Shown in pieces: positions 8,567 through 17,186 of a DNA stretch of 64,000 bases. The position numbers and the translations under genes were made by a program. Numbering within the stretch: the stretch's first letter is position 1; each line of letters starts with the position of its first letter. The stretch is from Methylobacterium mesophilicum (GTDB lineage: Bacteria; Pseudomonadota; Alphaproteobacteria; Rhizobiales; Beijerinckiaceae): the NCBI RefSeq assembly GCF_022179445.1, contig NZ_BPQU01000001.1, positions 186,001-250,000 of the forward strand, written 5' to 3'. A model generated the notes under the pieces. It was given only the letters and a program-made list of their open reading frames with translations, had not been told where the DNA came from and did not search any database.

Positions 8567-9231
8567 CCCGTGCCATCCTCGCGCTGATCGCCCGCGACCT
8601 GCGGCTCGCCGGCCGCGTCGGCGGCTCCGGCGCCCTGTCGCTGGTGTTCTTCCTGATGATCGTCGCCCTGGTGCCGTTCGCGCTCGGACCCGATCTCAAC
8701 CTGCTGTCGCGGATCGGCCCGGCCATCCTGTGGCTCGCCGCGGTGCTCTCGACCCTCATCGGCCTCGACCGCCTGTTCCAGGCCGACGAGGAGGACGGAT
8801 CCCTCGACCTGATGACCGCCGCCCCGGTGCCCCTCGAAGGCGTGGTGCTCGCCAAGGTCACGGCGCACTGGCTGACGACGGGACTGCCCCTGGCGCTGGC
8901 CTCGCCGCTCTTCGGCCTGCTCGTCGCCCTCGACGGCACCGCCATGGGCGCCACCGCGCTGACGCTGCTCGCCGGAACCCCGGCGCTCAGCTTCATCGGC
9001 GCGGTCGGGGCGGCGCTGACGGCCTCGATCCGCCGGGGCGGGCTGATTCTCGCGGTCCTGGTCCTGCCGCTGATGATCCCGAGCTTGATCTTCGGCGTCT
9101 CGGCCGCCCAGGCGGCGACGGGGGGCACGGTGCCGTTCCTCGTGCCGCTCGCGGTGCTGACGGCGCTGACCCTGATCGCCGCCGTGGTCGGGACGCTTGC
9201 GGCGGCGGCGGCTTTGCGCTGGCCGGAGTGA
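8563..9231 (+). CDS. ccmB: Heme exporter membrane protein CcmB
   Basis: A 222-residue, six-helix membrane protein, partner of the CcmA ATPase. It starts at a GTG overlapping the ccmA stop. Family features are the early LSLVFFLMIVALVPFALGP helix and RLFQADEEDGSLDLM in the first cytoplasmic loop. The length is normal. Usually ccmC follows directly; here a lower-GC toxin-like region follows instead, so ccmC and the rest of the operon must be elsewhere or lost. Confidence 0.92.
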   Translation: MTRAILALIARDLRLAGRVGGSGALSLVFFLMIVALVPFALGPDLNLLSRIGPAILWLAAVLSTLIGLDRLFQADEEDGSLDLMTAAPVPLEGVVLAKVTAHWLTTGLPLALASPLFGLLVALDGTAMGATALTLLAGTPALSFIGAVGAALTASIRRGGLILAVLVLPLMIPSLIFGVSAAQAATGGTVPFLVPLAVLTALTLIAAVVGTLAAAAALRWPE

Positions 9232-9712
9232 TCGTTTGCTTTCAAGTGCTACGCGCCGCCATTGCTCCGCGACATTGCGCTATCCCATAGCAGAAATCCA
9301 ATCCATCGGATTCGCGGCCAATATCTTCAACAGATAACCATGCCCTCCATCAATGCCTCCTGTTCCTCTGAATGTCGATGCCTCGACGTGATTGTCATCG
9401 AAGCACCCTATTTCGAGCCGCAATCTGTACAGAGTTCGCATCGACCCTGATCGTATCCGGCCGATCTCTCGCAAGTCGGAATGCACTATTTGCCGCCTAA
9501 GGCTTTTAGCACGTCGAAGATTGTATGCTTTTCCATGCGCTTCCCTCCCCCGCGAGTCGATGCGGGTCCGTGGACGACACTGGAGACTTTGGCCAACTCC
9601 GGGTTGCCGCGACTATCTGGCTGCTGATCCCTCTATCGCGCTTATCTCTTTGCTGTTCGGATTGTGGCCGCTGTCGACGCGCTCGAATTGATACCTGTCC
9701 CTCAGGCGGCGA
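9232..9712. other. Low-GC spacer after ccmB
   Basis: About 480 bases with visibly lower GC than the flanks. Short open frames exist on both strands but none resembles a real protein. No ccmC remnant, tRNA or terminal inverted repeat was recognised. It looks like the left part of a horizontally acquired insert. Confidence 0.45.
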
Positions 9713-10489
9713 TCATTGTTGATCCGGTCCGCCGGCGACCGTAGCGGGTGTGGCAGCTTTCTGAAATGGAAACGCTGTCGGCTGCCAGTGGCGACCGAGC
9801 TTGAACCGGTCTGCTTCGGTGCGCTCGTTCTCCCAAAGAAGCTTTGCCAAGGCCATATGATCGCGCTCTTTCAAAGCGTCCCCCACGGCGAGGCCGCTGC
9901 GAAAATAGTCTGACATCGGTTCGCCATCGATTGCTGTCTGCTTTTCATGTTGTTCCTTAAAGCTCGGAGTGATGAACTCCCAATGCATTCTTGCACTTGC
10001 AAACTCGCCAAGAGCTGCCTGCGTGAAACACATCCAGATATGATCCTTGTGAAAACTGTAGCCTCTTGATTCTCGGGATAGGATGAAGGTCACGATTTTC
10101 TCGATCGAGTCTAAGGATCTGAGAAGGGGCAGAACTTCCGTCTCAATTTGCTCGACGAAATCGCCACGGATCATCGGGTCGTCCCAATCCCAGACTCCGT
10201 CCTGGCCGGCGGGTTTGAACCGACGGGATCGACCAATCAAGCCGATCGATCGACCATAGCCTCCGAAATCGAATTTATCCCCCCGGATATACAACTCCGT
10301 TAGTCGCCATTCGAGCGTGAAGTATCCACGGCTTGGTCGGTTATGGATCCGTATCTGCCTAGCGATATGACCAACACTTTGAAGGCATATAAATTTGCCG
10401 CCAGTTAGAACGACATCTTGATTTCGATCTACCAGCGGAGCAGACAAATCTCGGATTTGCTGCGCCGGTGTAAGAATCAATGCGGCCAT
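9713..10489 (-). CDS. Probable immunity protein for the upstream toxin
   Basis: A 258-residue soluble protein starting at MAALILTPAQQ. Its ATG lies inside the last codons of the toxin-like gene (13-base overlap), the arrangement of a toxin-immunity pair. The N-terminal half (GGKFICLQSVGHIARQIRIHN, then FTLEWRLTELYI) has the look of DUF4304-like proteins, a family that includes putative immunity proteins; this resemblance is weak. An upstream in-frame ATG at 10618 would make the overlap 142 bases and is less likely. Codon use is less GC-biased than the chromosome, as in its partner. Confidence 0.6.
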   Translation of the reverse strand: MAALILTPAQQIRDLSAPLVDRNQDVVLTGGKFICLQSVGHIARQIRIHNRPSRGYFTLEWRLTELYIRGDKFDFGGYGRSIGLIGRSRRFKPAGQDGVWDWDDPMIRGDFVEQIETEVLPLLRSLDSIEKIVTFILSRESRGYSFHKDHIWMCFTQAALGEFASARMHWEFITPSFKEQHEKQTAIDGEPMSDYFRSGLAVGDALKERDHMALAKLLWENERTEADRFKLGRHWQPTAFPFQKAATPATVAGGPDQQ

Positions 10490-11556
10490 TTCCTGGGTCT
10501 CACCTGTATCATGATAAATCGCACGACTTCGGGAAATTTGCGTTTTGCCGCCTTGATTGTGTGGACGGCTTGTCGAGGGGTCCATCCCCTTCGACCGGTT
10601 TTTGGATCGTAGATACATGTAGTATCGATGCGAGCTCTTTCGAATACGTCGGATCTTTTACTACCAGGCATGATAAAATTTTGATTTTTATTCCGTTCGG
10701 CTAGAATTAGTTCTGCAACAAAATTTTGGTCTTTCTTTTCATTGATAATCTGCGCGATCTTGACGTGAATCTTTGTACCCAACTGCGCCGCGTTTGCGTA
10801 TCCGCCTTGCGCTGTCACACGCGCAGTTACCTCGTCCACGATCGCTTGCACTTCCCCATTTCTTGGACAAGCTTCGTCCAATTGAGCTTGGCTGAGCCGG
10901 CCAATCCAGATCGGCATACTCATTTGCGGATCGTCCCCGGTTTTATATTCTTGCGCTGTAAGCCCCAGAGCGGTGCCGTACCCGTCCTCCCGGGCAGAGA
11001 GATAGGTCAGGAGTTGCAACCCAAGCTCGAAGGTTGCGATGACTGGGGCGGCAATCAGAGGTAGGGCAGGGGCCAGGGCAGGTTGAGCAAACGGTTCAGC
11101 GACGAGACCTGTCGGCGCGAAGGTGGTCCGCGACAGAACTTCACCCGTATTGCCATCTCGAATCGTCTGGGTTTCGCCGGATGTCTCGAAGATCCGGCTC
11201 TCGCCATCCGGCGCCGTGACGGTGTGTCGTTCATCGAAGGATTTTCGCCCGGCATGTACGCGGATCGAGAGGATGCGCGTCCCATCCTCGAGCGTCGTGC
11301 TGTCCGTGAGCGCGGGTGGATCCTGTCGGGACGGTCCGCCGGGTCGATCCCCGTGGAGCGAGGCCCACTGGCCACCGCCGGGGGCCGGCACCCACTCGCC
11401 GACGTTCGGCTGTCCCGCTGGCGCGCGCGGCTGGGTCTCCCAATTTTTGGCCTGGAGCTGCCGCTGCAGGCGCATCAGCTTCGTCTCAAGGGTGAGGCCA
11501 GCCAGAACGTGGCGCAGAATGATTGCTTCGCTGTGCGCTTGAGATTCGTCACGCAT
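10477..11556 (-). CDS. Toxin-like nuclease with C-terminal REase-type domain
   Basis: A 359-residue protein. An N-terminal helix (about 1-45) leads into PRAPAGQPNVGEWVPAPGGG, a linker type seen ahead of toxin domains in rhizobial polymorphic toxins. The middle part contains a hydrophobic Ala/Pro-rich stretch (about 150-190). The C-terminal third has D303 followed by D317-x-K319 in CIYDPKTG, a pattern like the D...(D/E)xK core of restriction-endonuclease-fold toxins. ATG 11556 is preferred because GGTGGGG lies just upstream; an ATG at 11613 is also in frame. The downstream gene overlaps it by 13 bases and probably encodes immunity. No secretion system gene is nearby, so the export route is unknown. 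Confidence 0.6.
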   Translation of the reverse strand: MRDESQAHSEAIILRHVLAGLTLETKLMRLQRQLQAKNWETQPRAPAGQPNVGEWVPAPGGGQWASLHGDRPGGPSRQDPPALTDSTTLEDGTRILSIRVHAGRKSFDERHTVTAPDGESRIFETSGETQTIRDGNTGEVLSRTTFAPTGLVAEPFAQPALAPALPLIAAPVIATFELGLQLLTYLSAREDGYGTALGLTAQEYKTGDDPQMSMPIWIGRLSQAQLDEACPRNGEVQAIVDEVTARVTAQGGYANAAQLGTKIHVKIAQIINEKKDQNFVAELILAERNKNQNFIMPGSKRSDVFERARIDTTCIYDPKTGRRGWTPRQAVHTIKAAKRKFPEVVRFIMIQVRPRKWPH

Positions 11557-11673
11557 GGTGGCCCCACCCCGCCATGCCGCCCTGTTGCGGCCGAAAGAAC
11601 AAAGAAAGAACATAGGAGAGATGTCAAGATCTAGGAATGTCGGCCCGACCGGCGCGCTCCGGGATCTTCCGCG

Positions 11674-11701
11674 TTGACGCGCCGCATCGCGCTAACTATA
11701 G
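11674..11701 (+). promoter_or_regulatory. Candidate sigma-70-type promoter of rpsT
   Basis: TTGACG (11674-11679), a 16-base spacer, then CTATAG (11696-11701), about 130 bases before rpsT. The spacing fits the housekeeping sigma factor. This is a by-eye match only. Confidence 0.45.
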
Positions 11702-11832
11702 AGGCCGCTTCGCCGGAACGACGCGCTTTTGCGTGCGCCGTTACGCGGCCATCGCCTGACAACCTGATGCGACGACCGATTCCCGGCTGAGCCGGCCCGT
11801 CGGCATCGCCCGACGAAGAGAACGAGGACTCC

Positions 11833-12099
11833 ATGGCCAACACCGCTTCGGCCAAGAAAATGACCCGCAAGATCGAGAAGCGGACGGCGGTCAACCGCTC
11901 GCGCCGCTCGCGCATGCGCACCTTCGTCCGCAAGGTCGAAGAGGCGATCGCCGCCGGCAACCAGCAGGACGCGCTGACCGCGCTGCGGGCCGCCGAACCC
12001 GAGATGATGCGCGCCGCCCAGCACGGCATCGTTCACAAGAACAACGCCTCGCGGAAGGTCTCGCGCCTGGCCGCCCGGGTGAAGGCGCTGGCCGCCTAA
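11833..12099 (+). CDS. rpsT: 30S ribosomal protein S20
   Basis: An 88-residue, Lys/Arg-rich, wholly helical protein that binds 16S rRNA in the small subunit. The opening [17 protein letters not shown] and the later [22 protein letters not shown] are classic S20 signatures. It is followed by a terminator at 12131-12156 and then by dnaA, an order conserved in many Rhizobiales. Confidence 0.97.
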   Translation: MANTASAKKMTRKIEKRTAVNRSRRSRMRTFVRKVEEAIAAGNQQDALTALRAAEPEMMRAAQHGIVHKNNASRKVSRLAARVKALAA

Positions 12100-12130
12100 T
12101 CCCGCCACCGCACCACGTAAGACGACACCA

Positions 12131-12156
12131 AGCCCGGCCTCCGCGCCGGGCTTTTT
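12131..12156 (+). terminator. rpsT intrinsic terminator
   Basis: Stem AGCCCGGC (12131-12138) / GCCGGGCT (12145-12152) with a six-base loop and a TTTTT run at 12152-12156. Confidence 0.85.
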
Positions 12157-12590
12157 CGTGTCCGCGTTCCGGAGCGCCGCCGGCCTTCCTGGCCCGGCCC
12201 GGGTGGCGAAGCGTTAACCCTAGACCAGAATTTCGCACGTTGCGGAGTCTTGGGGTGGCGTGTATCTTAACAGAAACTGACTGTGTTCAAGAAAAGACCG
12301 TCGATTTCGGGACGTGAGCGAATCATTCCGATTCGCCAAGACTCTATCGAGCCACCCGGTTGGATCGCAGAACACTTGCAGTTGGGAATCTGGGCCATCC
12401 CCACAAGTCCCACTGTTAAAGGAACTGTAGGTAATTGTTGATAGGCTCTTCCAATCGGCAAAAGTTCCTTGGTGGGGAGTTGACTCCGCCAGCGGAGTCT
12501 GTCCCGCCCGATTATGCGGGACGCTGAGGGCGTAAATCGTGCGTACGCGCGGCCAGCGGGTTTCCGCCGGCGGCGTCGGGAGAGCCAGTG
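12157..12590 (+). promoter_or_regulatory. dnaA upstream region with tandem hairpins
   Basis: A 430-base region of clearly lower GC than its flanks. Close to dnaA sit two adjacent perfect hairpins: GACTCCGC/GCGGAGTC (12482-12499) and GTCCCGC/GCGGGAC (12501-12522). A small competing stem, GGAGT/ACTCC (12476-12487), shares bases with the first. A further dyad, GCGAATC/GATTCGC, lies at 12318-12336. I see no clear cluster of DnaA boxes (TTATCCACA), so this is more likely a promoter and leader than the origin. Control of dnaA translation by leader structure is inference. Confidence 0.45.
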
Positions 12591-14084
12591 ATGCGTGTCG
12601 ACGGAACGGTGGCGAGCGACGACGAGGGCGGCCGCAGCGCCGGCAACACGGATTTTGCACCCGCCTGGGCGCGGGTGAAGCGTCGGCTGCGCGCCGAGCT
12701 GGGCGAGGATGTGTTCGCCAGCTGGTTCGCCCGCCTGGAACTGGAGGGCGTGACCGCCGGGACGGCGCGGCTGACGGTGCCGACGCGCTTCCTCAAGAGC
12801 TGGATCGAGTCGCACTACCTCGACCGGGTGCTCGGCACCTTCAAGGCCGAGGCCGAGGAGATCGGCCGGATCGAAGTCGGCGTGCGCGGCACGGCCGCCC
12901 CGGTCCGTCCGGCCGCCGTCGGCGCGCCCAAGGCCGGAGCCGCCAGCGGCCCGCTGGCCCGGCTCCACGCCACCGGGACGCCGGCGCCGGTTGCGGCCGT
13001 CTCCACGCCGTCGGAGCATCGCTCCGCCGAAGCGGGGGGTGACCTCAGCGGCACGCCGCTGGACGCGCGGCTGACCTTCGCGAGCTTCGTCATCGGCCGC
13101 TCGAACGCGCTGGCCCACGCCGCCGCCGAGCGGGTCGCCCGGCACCAGGGCGAGGGCGCGCTGTACAACCCGCTCTACCTCCATGCCGGCGTCGGCCTCG
13201 GCAAGACGCACCTGCTGCACGGCATCGGCCACGCCGCCCGCGAGGCCGGCCGCCGGGTGATCTACCTGACCGCCGACCGCTTCATGTACGGCTTCGTCAA
13301 CGCCCTGAAGACCCAGTCGGCGCTGGCCTACAAGGAGCGCCTGCGCGGCATCGACCTGCTGATCCTGGACGACGTCCAGTTCATCCAGGGCAAGTCGATC
13401 CAGGCCGAGTTCGGCCACACCATCAACGCGCTGATCGATGCCGGCCGGCAGGTCGTCGTCGCCTCCGACCGGCCCCCGACCGAGCTGGAGGCGCTGGACG
13501 AGCGCGTGCGCTCGCGCCTGGGCGGCGGCCTGGTGGTCGAGATCACGGCCCTCGACGAGGCCCTGCGCGTCTCGATCCTGTCGGCGCGGCTCGCCGCGGT
13601 TCGGGTGGCGCATCCGGGCTTCGACGTGTCGCCGCAGGTCGCGACCTACGTGGCCCGGGCGATCACGGCCAACGGCCGCGACCTCGAAGGCGCGGTCAAC
13701 CGTCTGCTGGCCCATGCCACGCTCACCGGCACCGCCGTCACCATGGAGACCGCCGAGAGCGCGATCCGCGACCTCGTGAAGAACCGCGAGCCGAAGCGGA
13801 TCAAGATCGAGGACATCCAGAAGCTGGTCGCCTCGCGCTACAACGTCTCTCGCTCGGACATCCTGTCGGAGCGGCGCACCGCCGCCGTGGTCAAGCCGCG
13901 GCAGATCGCGATGTATCTGTCGAAGGTGCTGACCCTGCGCTCGCTGCCCGAGATCGGCCGGCGGTTCGGCGGACGCGACCACACCACCGTGCTGCACGCG
14001 GTGCGCAAGATCGAGAAGCTGATCGGCGAGGATACGATCCTCGGCGACGAGGTCGAGCTGCTGAAGCGGATGCTTCAGGACTAG
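12591..14084 (+). CDS. dnaA: Chromosomal replication initiator DnaA
   Basis: A 497-residue replication initiator, an AAA+ ATPase that opens oriC. Domain I (about 20-95) carries a [10 protein letters not shown] block. A variable Ala/Pro linker follows. Domain III has Walker A ([10 protein letters not shown]), Walker B ([10 protein letters not shown]) and the arginine-finger region. Domain IV ends with the DnaA-box recognition signature [19 protein letters not shown]. The start is the ATG at 12591; a GTG directly before it (12588) is equally placed. A strong terminator follows at 14140-14182. Confidence 0.97.
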   Translation: MRVDGTVASDDEGGRSAGNTDFAPAWARVKRRLRAELGEDVFASWFARLELEGVTAGTARLTVPTRFLKSWIESHYLDRVLGTFKAEAEEIGRIEVGVRGTAAPVRPAAVGAPKAGAASGPLARLHATGTPAPVAAVSTPSEHRSAEAGGDLSGTPLDARLTFASFVIGRSNALAHAAAERVARHQGEGALYNPLYLHAGVGLGKTHLLHGIGHAAREAGRRVIYLTADRFMYGFVNALKTQSALAYKERLRGIDLLILDDVQFIQGKSIQAEFGHTINALIDAGRQVVVASDRPPTELEALDERVRSRLGGGLVVEITALDEALRVSILSARLAAVRVAHPGFDVSPQVATYVARAITANGRDLEGAVNRLLAHATLTGTAVTMETAESAIRDLVKNREPKRIKIEDIQKLVASRYNVSRSDILSERRTAAVVKPRQIAMYLSKVLTLRSLPEIGRRFGGRDHTTVLHAVRKIEKLIGEDTILGDEVELLKRMLQD

Positions 14085-14139
14085 GATTCCGAGCGGGATA
14101 CCGCTGCGGCGCCCCCCGTCGCATCAGAGCCGGACCCGA

Positions 14140-14182
14140 GAACCGCGCCCGATCGAACCCCGATCGGGCGCGGTTCCGTTTT
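14140..14182 (+). terminator. dnaA intrinsic terminator
   Basis: Perfect 16-bp stem: arms 14140-14155 (GAACCGCGCCCGATCG) and 14161-14176, loop of five bases, then TTTT at 14179-14182. Confidence 0.85.
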
Positions 14183-14318
14183 GCGCGCGATTCAAGCTTG
14201 GCCGTTTCGCCGCGGTCCGGGATGGTGCGACGCATATCTGCCGTGGCAGACTGGCGCCCAGCGAGTCGGCCCGCTAAGGCCGCGTCGCCAACAGGCAAGA
14301 ACACGCTGGGGAACGCCG

Positions 14319-15527
14319 ATGCCCGAAGCCTTCATCTACGATCACGTCCGCACGCCGCGCGGCCGTGGCAAGGCGGACGGAGCCCTGCACGAGGTGACGG
14401 CCCTGCGCCTCGCCGAGACGGCCCTGCGGGCCCTGAAGGACCGCAACGGCCTCGACACCGCCCTGGTGGATGACGTGATCCTGGGATGCGTCGACCCGGT
14501 CGGCGAGGCGGGGGGCGACATCGCCCGCGCCGCGGCGCTGGTGAGCGATTACGGCGACCACGTCCCGGGCATCCAGATCAACCGCTTCTGCGCGTCGGGC
14601 CTCGACGCGGTTAACTTCGCCGCCGCGCAGGTGATGAGCGGCCAGCACGAGATGGCGGTGGGCGGCGGCGTCGAATCGATGAGCCGCATCGGCATCGGCG
14701 CGTCCGGGGGCGCCTGGCCGGTCGATCCGGCGATCGCCATCAAGTCGTATTTCATGCCGCAGGGCGTCTCGGCGGACCTGATCGCCACCAAGTACGGGTT
14801 CACGCGGGACGATTGCGACGCCTACGCGGTGCGATCGCAGGCGCGCTCGGCCAAATCCTGGGCGGACGGGCTGTTTAACGGCTCGGTGGTCCCGGTGCGC
14901 GACGTGAACGGCATCACGCTCCTCGATCGCGACGAGCATATGCGGCCGAGCACCGACATGCAGTCGCTCGCCGCGCTGAAGGCCTCCTTCGTCCAGATGG
15001 GGCAGATGGGCGGGTTCGACGCGGTGGCGACCGACGCGCATCCGGATGTCGAGACGGTCAACCACGTCCACCACGCCGGCAACTCGTCGGGCATCGTCGA
15101 TGGCGCCGCCGCCGTGCTGATCGGCTCGCAGGCGGCCGGTGCCGCCGCCGGCCTGAGGCCGCGGGCCCGGATCCGGGCGTTTGCCAATATCGGTTCCGAT
15201 CCGGCCCTGATGCTCACCGGCCCGGTGGACGTCACCCGCAAGGTCCTGGCCCGGTCCGGGCTGAGCCTCTCCGACATCGACCTGTTCGAGGTGAACGAGG
15301 CCTTCGCGGCGGTGGTGCTGCGCTTCTGCCAGGCGTTCGATCTCGATCCCGAAATCGTCAACGTCACCGGCGGCGCGATCGCTCTGGGCCACCCGCTCGG
15401 GGCGACCGGCGCGATGATCCTCGGGACGGTGCTCGACGAGCTGGAGCGCACCGGCAAGGAGCGCGCGCTGGTGACGCTCTGCATCGGTGCCGGCATGGGC
15501 ACCGCCACGATCATCGAGCGCGTCTGA
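14319..15527 (+). CDS. Acetyl-CoA acyltransferase/acetyltransferase (thiolase)
   Basis: A 402-residue thiolase with all catalytic elements: nucleophilic Cys in NRFCASGLDAVNFA, NEAFAA, His in GGAIALGHPLGATGA and the second Cys in CIGAGMGTA. It cleaves 3-ketoacyl-CoA (beta-oxidation) or acts in acetoacetyl-CoA metabolism. The opening (YDHVRTPRGRGKADGALHEV) resembles the FadA-type enzymes paired with FadJ-like proteins, and such a protein is encoded 1.7 kb downstream. The two are separated by a DUF2059 gene and an opposing EAL gene, so they are not one operon but are probably functional partners. Confidence 0.9.
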   Translation: MPEAFIYDHVRTPRGRGKADGALHEVTALRLAETALRALKDRNGLDTALVDDVILGCVDPVGEAGGDIARAAALVSDYGDHVPGIQINRFCASGLDAVNFAAAQVMSGQHEMAVGGGVESMSRIGIGASGGAWPVDPAIAIKSYFMPQGVSADLIATKYGFTRDDCDAYAVRSQARSAKSWADGLFNGSVVPVRDVNGITLLDRDEHMRPSTDMQSLAALKASFVQMGQMGGFDAVATDAHPDVETVNHVHHAGNSSGIVDGAAAVLIGSQAAGAAAGLRPRARIRAFANIGSDPALMLTGPVDVTRKVLARSGLSLSDIDLFEVNEAFAAVVLRFCQAFDLDPEIVNVTGGAIALGHPLGATGAMILGTVLDELERTGKERALVTLCIGAGMGTATIIERV

Positions 15528-15587
15528 GCGACGGTGCGGCGCGGGGGCCGGCCACGGCCGCTCTCCAAAGCCCGGGAACGCTGCTCG

Positions 15588-15635
15588 CGCATCGTCCCGA
15601 AAGGTGGTTTCCGGCTTTCGGAAAAAGACGATGCG
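15588..15635. repeat. Extragenic palindrome of rhizobial type
   Basis: Outer arms CGCATCGTC (15588-15596) and GACGATGCG (15627-15635), with an inner pair CCCGAAAG/CTTTCGG around GTGGTTTCCGG. This GCATCGTCCCGAAA...TTTCGG...GACGATGC form is a known high-copy intergenic element in Bradyrhizobium, Methylobacterium and relatives (family knowledge). It is directly followed by a second palindrome. Confidence 0.6.
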
Positions 15636-15646
15636 AAACCAAGGAC

Positions 15647-15689
15647 CTACAGCATCGTGCCGGTTCCGATATCCGGCACGATGCTGTAG
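15647..15689. repeat. Perfect 16-bp-arm inverted repeat
   Basis: CTACAGCATCGTGCCG (15647-15662) and its exact complement (15674-15689) flank an 11-base loop. It sits 60 bases before the DUF2059 gene start and right after the extragenic palindrome at 15588-15635. It may be part of the same compound repeat or a transcript-end hairpin for the thiolase gene. Confidence 0.65.
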
Positions 15690-15750
15690 AGGCGCGGGCG
15701 ACGGTCGGCCCGAATCCGGGCCGGACGATAAAACATTGGGAGTCGAGCCC

Positions 15751-16260
15751 TTGAACCGCCTGATCGCGACGCTCTGCCTGGGCGTCTCCCTGAGCATGCC
15801 GCTGGCCGCACGTGCCGACGATGCGTCCGACCGCATCACCGAAGCCACGTCGCTGGTGAACAAGACCTTGATCAAGAACCTTCAGACCGGCTTCAACGTC
15901 GCGCTGGAGAAGACCGTGGCGGCGATGCCGGAATCCCGCGCCGAGGCCGTGCGCAAGGAACTCACGGACGAGTTCGAGAAGCAGCGCGGCATCATGATCG
16001 AGGGGCTGTCGAAGGAATACGCCCAGAAGTTCACGCTCACGGAGCTGAAGCATCTGGACGAGATCTACGCCGATCCGACCTACCTCAAGTTCCAGACCAT
16101 GAACGCCGATCCCAACTCTGCGGTCACGGCGATCTCGCAGAACTCGGTGACGAAGCTCCTCAACATGCTGGCTGTGGCCGCCGCCACCGACAACGCCCCG
16201 AAGACCGGTGCGCCGCCGGTTCCGCCTCCGGCGGCTCCCCCCGCCCCGGCACCGAAGTAG
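15751..16260 (+). CDS. Exported DUF2059-family protein
   Basis: A 169-residue protein with a Sec signal peptide (LIATLCLGVSLSMPLAARA, cleavage before DDASD) and a helical DUF2059-like body (KNLQTGFNVALEKTVAAMPE, then AQKFTLTELKHLDEIYADPT). It ends in a Pro/Ala-rich tail. The start is a TTG with GGGAG nine bases upstream; no ATG or GTG precedes the signal peptide at a sensible distance. The function of DUF2059 proteins is unknown; they are periplasmic. Confidence 0.75.
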   Translation: MNRLIATLCLGVSLSMPLAARADDASDRITEATSLVNKTLIKNLQTGFNVALEKTVAAMPESRAEAVRKELTDEFEKQRGIMIEGLSKEYAQKFTLTELKHLDEIYADPTYLKFQTMNADPNSAVTAISQNSVTKLLNMLAVAAATDNAPKTGAPPVPPPAAPPAPAPK

Positions 16261-16293
16261 CCGATGCCGTCCCCCGCGCGCGATCGGCTGGCC

Positions 16294-17073
16294 TCAGGCC
16301 GCGCGCGCGGCCGCCCGGTGGGCGAAGCCGTCCACCTGGGGCAGCGCCTCGAGCTTGGGCTTGGCGAAGTGATAGCCCTGCACCAGCGTGATCCCGAGAC
16401 CGCGCAGGGCGTCGAGTTCCCCCGCGGTCTCGACGCCCTCGGCCAGAACCGTGACGCCGAGCGCGCGGGCGATGGCGATGATACCGGACACGATCGCGTG
16501 GCGGCCGGAATCGGTGTCGATGCCGCGCACGAGTTCCATGTCGATCTTGATCAGGTCGGGGCGGAAATTCGCCAGCAGGTTCAGCCCCGCGAAGCCGGCG
16601 CCGAAATCGTCGAGCGCCGTCAGGAAGCCCTGCTTGCGGTAGGCGGCCACGATGCGCTTCACGTGCTCGATGTCGTGGAACCGCTCCTGTTCGGTGAACT
16701 CGAACATGATCCGCCGATACGAGAAGTCGACGCGCCGCGCGGCATCCAGGGAGGCGCGGATGCAGGCGTTGGGCTCGTAGACCGCGTTCGGCATGAAGTT
16801 GATCGACAGCCGGGTGTCGCTGTCCCGCGGGAACAGGCGCCCGGCCAGTTCGATCGCCTTCACGCGCGCGGCCTGGTCGAACTGGTAGCGCGTCGCGTCC
16901 GTCACCCGGTCGAGGATCGTGCCGGCCGGTTCGCCATTGGGCCCGCGCACCAAGGCCTCGTAGGCCCAGACGTGTCCGGATCCGAGGTCGAGGATCGGCT
17001 GGAAGGCCATCGTGAAGTCGAAATCGAGGGCGGCCCCGTCGCGGCATGCGCGGCAGCCAATATCCTTCGTCAT
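16294..17073 (-). CDS. Solo EAL-domain cyclic-di-GMP phosphodiesterase
   Basis: A 259-residue protein that is almost wholly an EAL domain, expected to hydrolyse c-di-GMP to pGpG. Catalytic and metal-binding motifs look intact: E39-A-L-V-R, N92, E125/E128 in FEFTE, DDFGAGF at 155-161, K176 in LIKID and EGVET at 212-216. A short N-terminal segment has two cysteines (CRAC). ATG 17073 (MTKDIGCR) is chosen over 17145, whose extra 24 residues are atypical. No sensor or GGDEF domain is attached. It is divergent from the FadJ-like gene. Confidence 0.87.
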   Translation of the reverse strand: MTKDIGCRACRDGAALDFDFTMAFQPILDLGSGHVWAYEALVRGPNGEPAGTILDRVTDATRYQFDQAARVKAIELAGRLFPRDSDTRLSINFMPNAVYEPNACIRASLDAARRVDFSYRRIMFEFTEQERFHDIEHVKRIVAAYRKQGFLTALDDFGAGFAGLNLLANFRPDLIKIDMELVRGIDTDSGRHAIVSGIIAIARALGVTVLAEGVETAGELDALRGLGITLVQGYHFAKPKLEALPQVDGFAHRAAARAA

Positions 17074-17186
17074 GTGCCGAATCCGTCGGTACCCCCCGAC
17101 CGGCGGATCATGCGCTCCAGCACTCAATGCAACCTTAACGTACAACCACCGGCTTTTAGACGGCGTGACTTTGGGAGGACGGCACC

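Noticed and set aside
12157..12590. Origin of replication next to dnaA
   Set aside because: No cluster of DnaA boxes or AT-rich 13-mers is visible. In alphaproteobacteria oriC is often not beside dnaA.
12220..12660. A 146-codon frame on the minus strand in the dnaA leader
   Set aside because: It has no family likeness, overlaps the dnaA 5' end and lies in a likely regulatory region.
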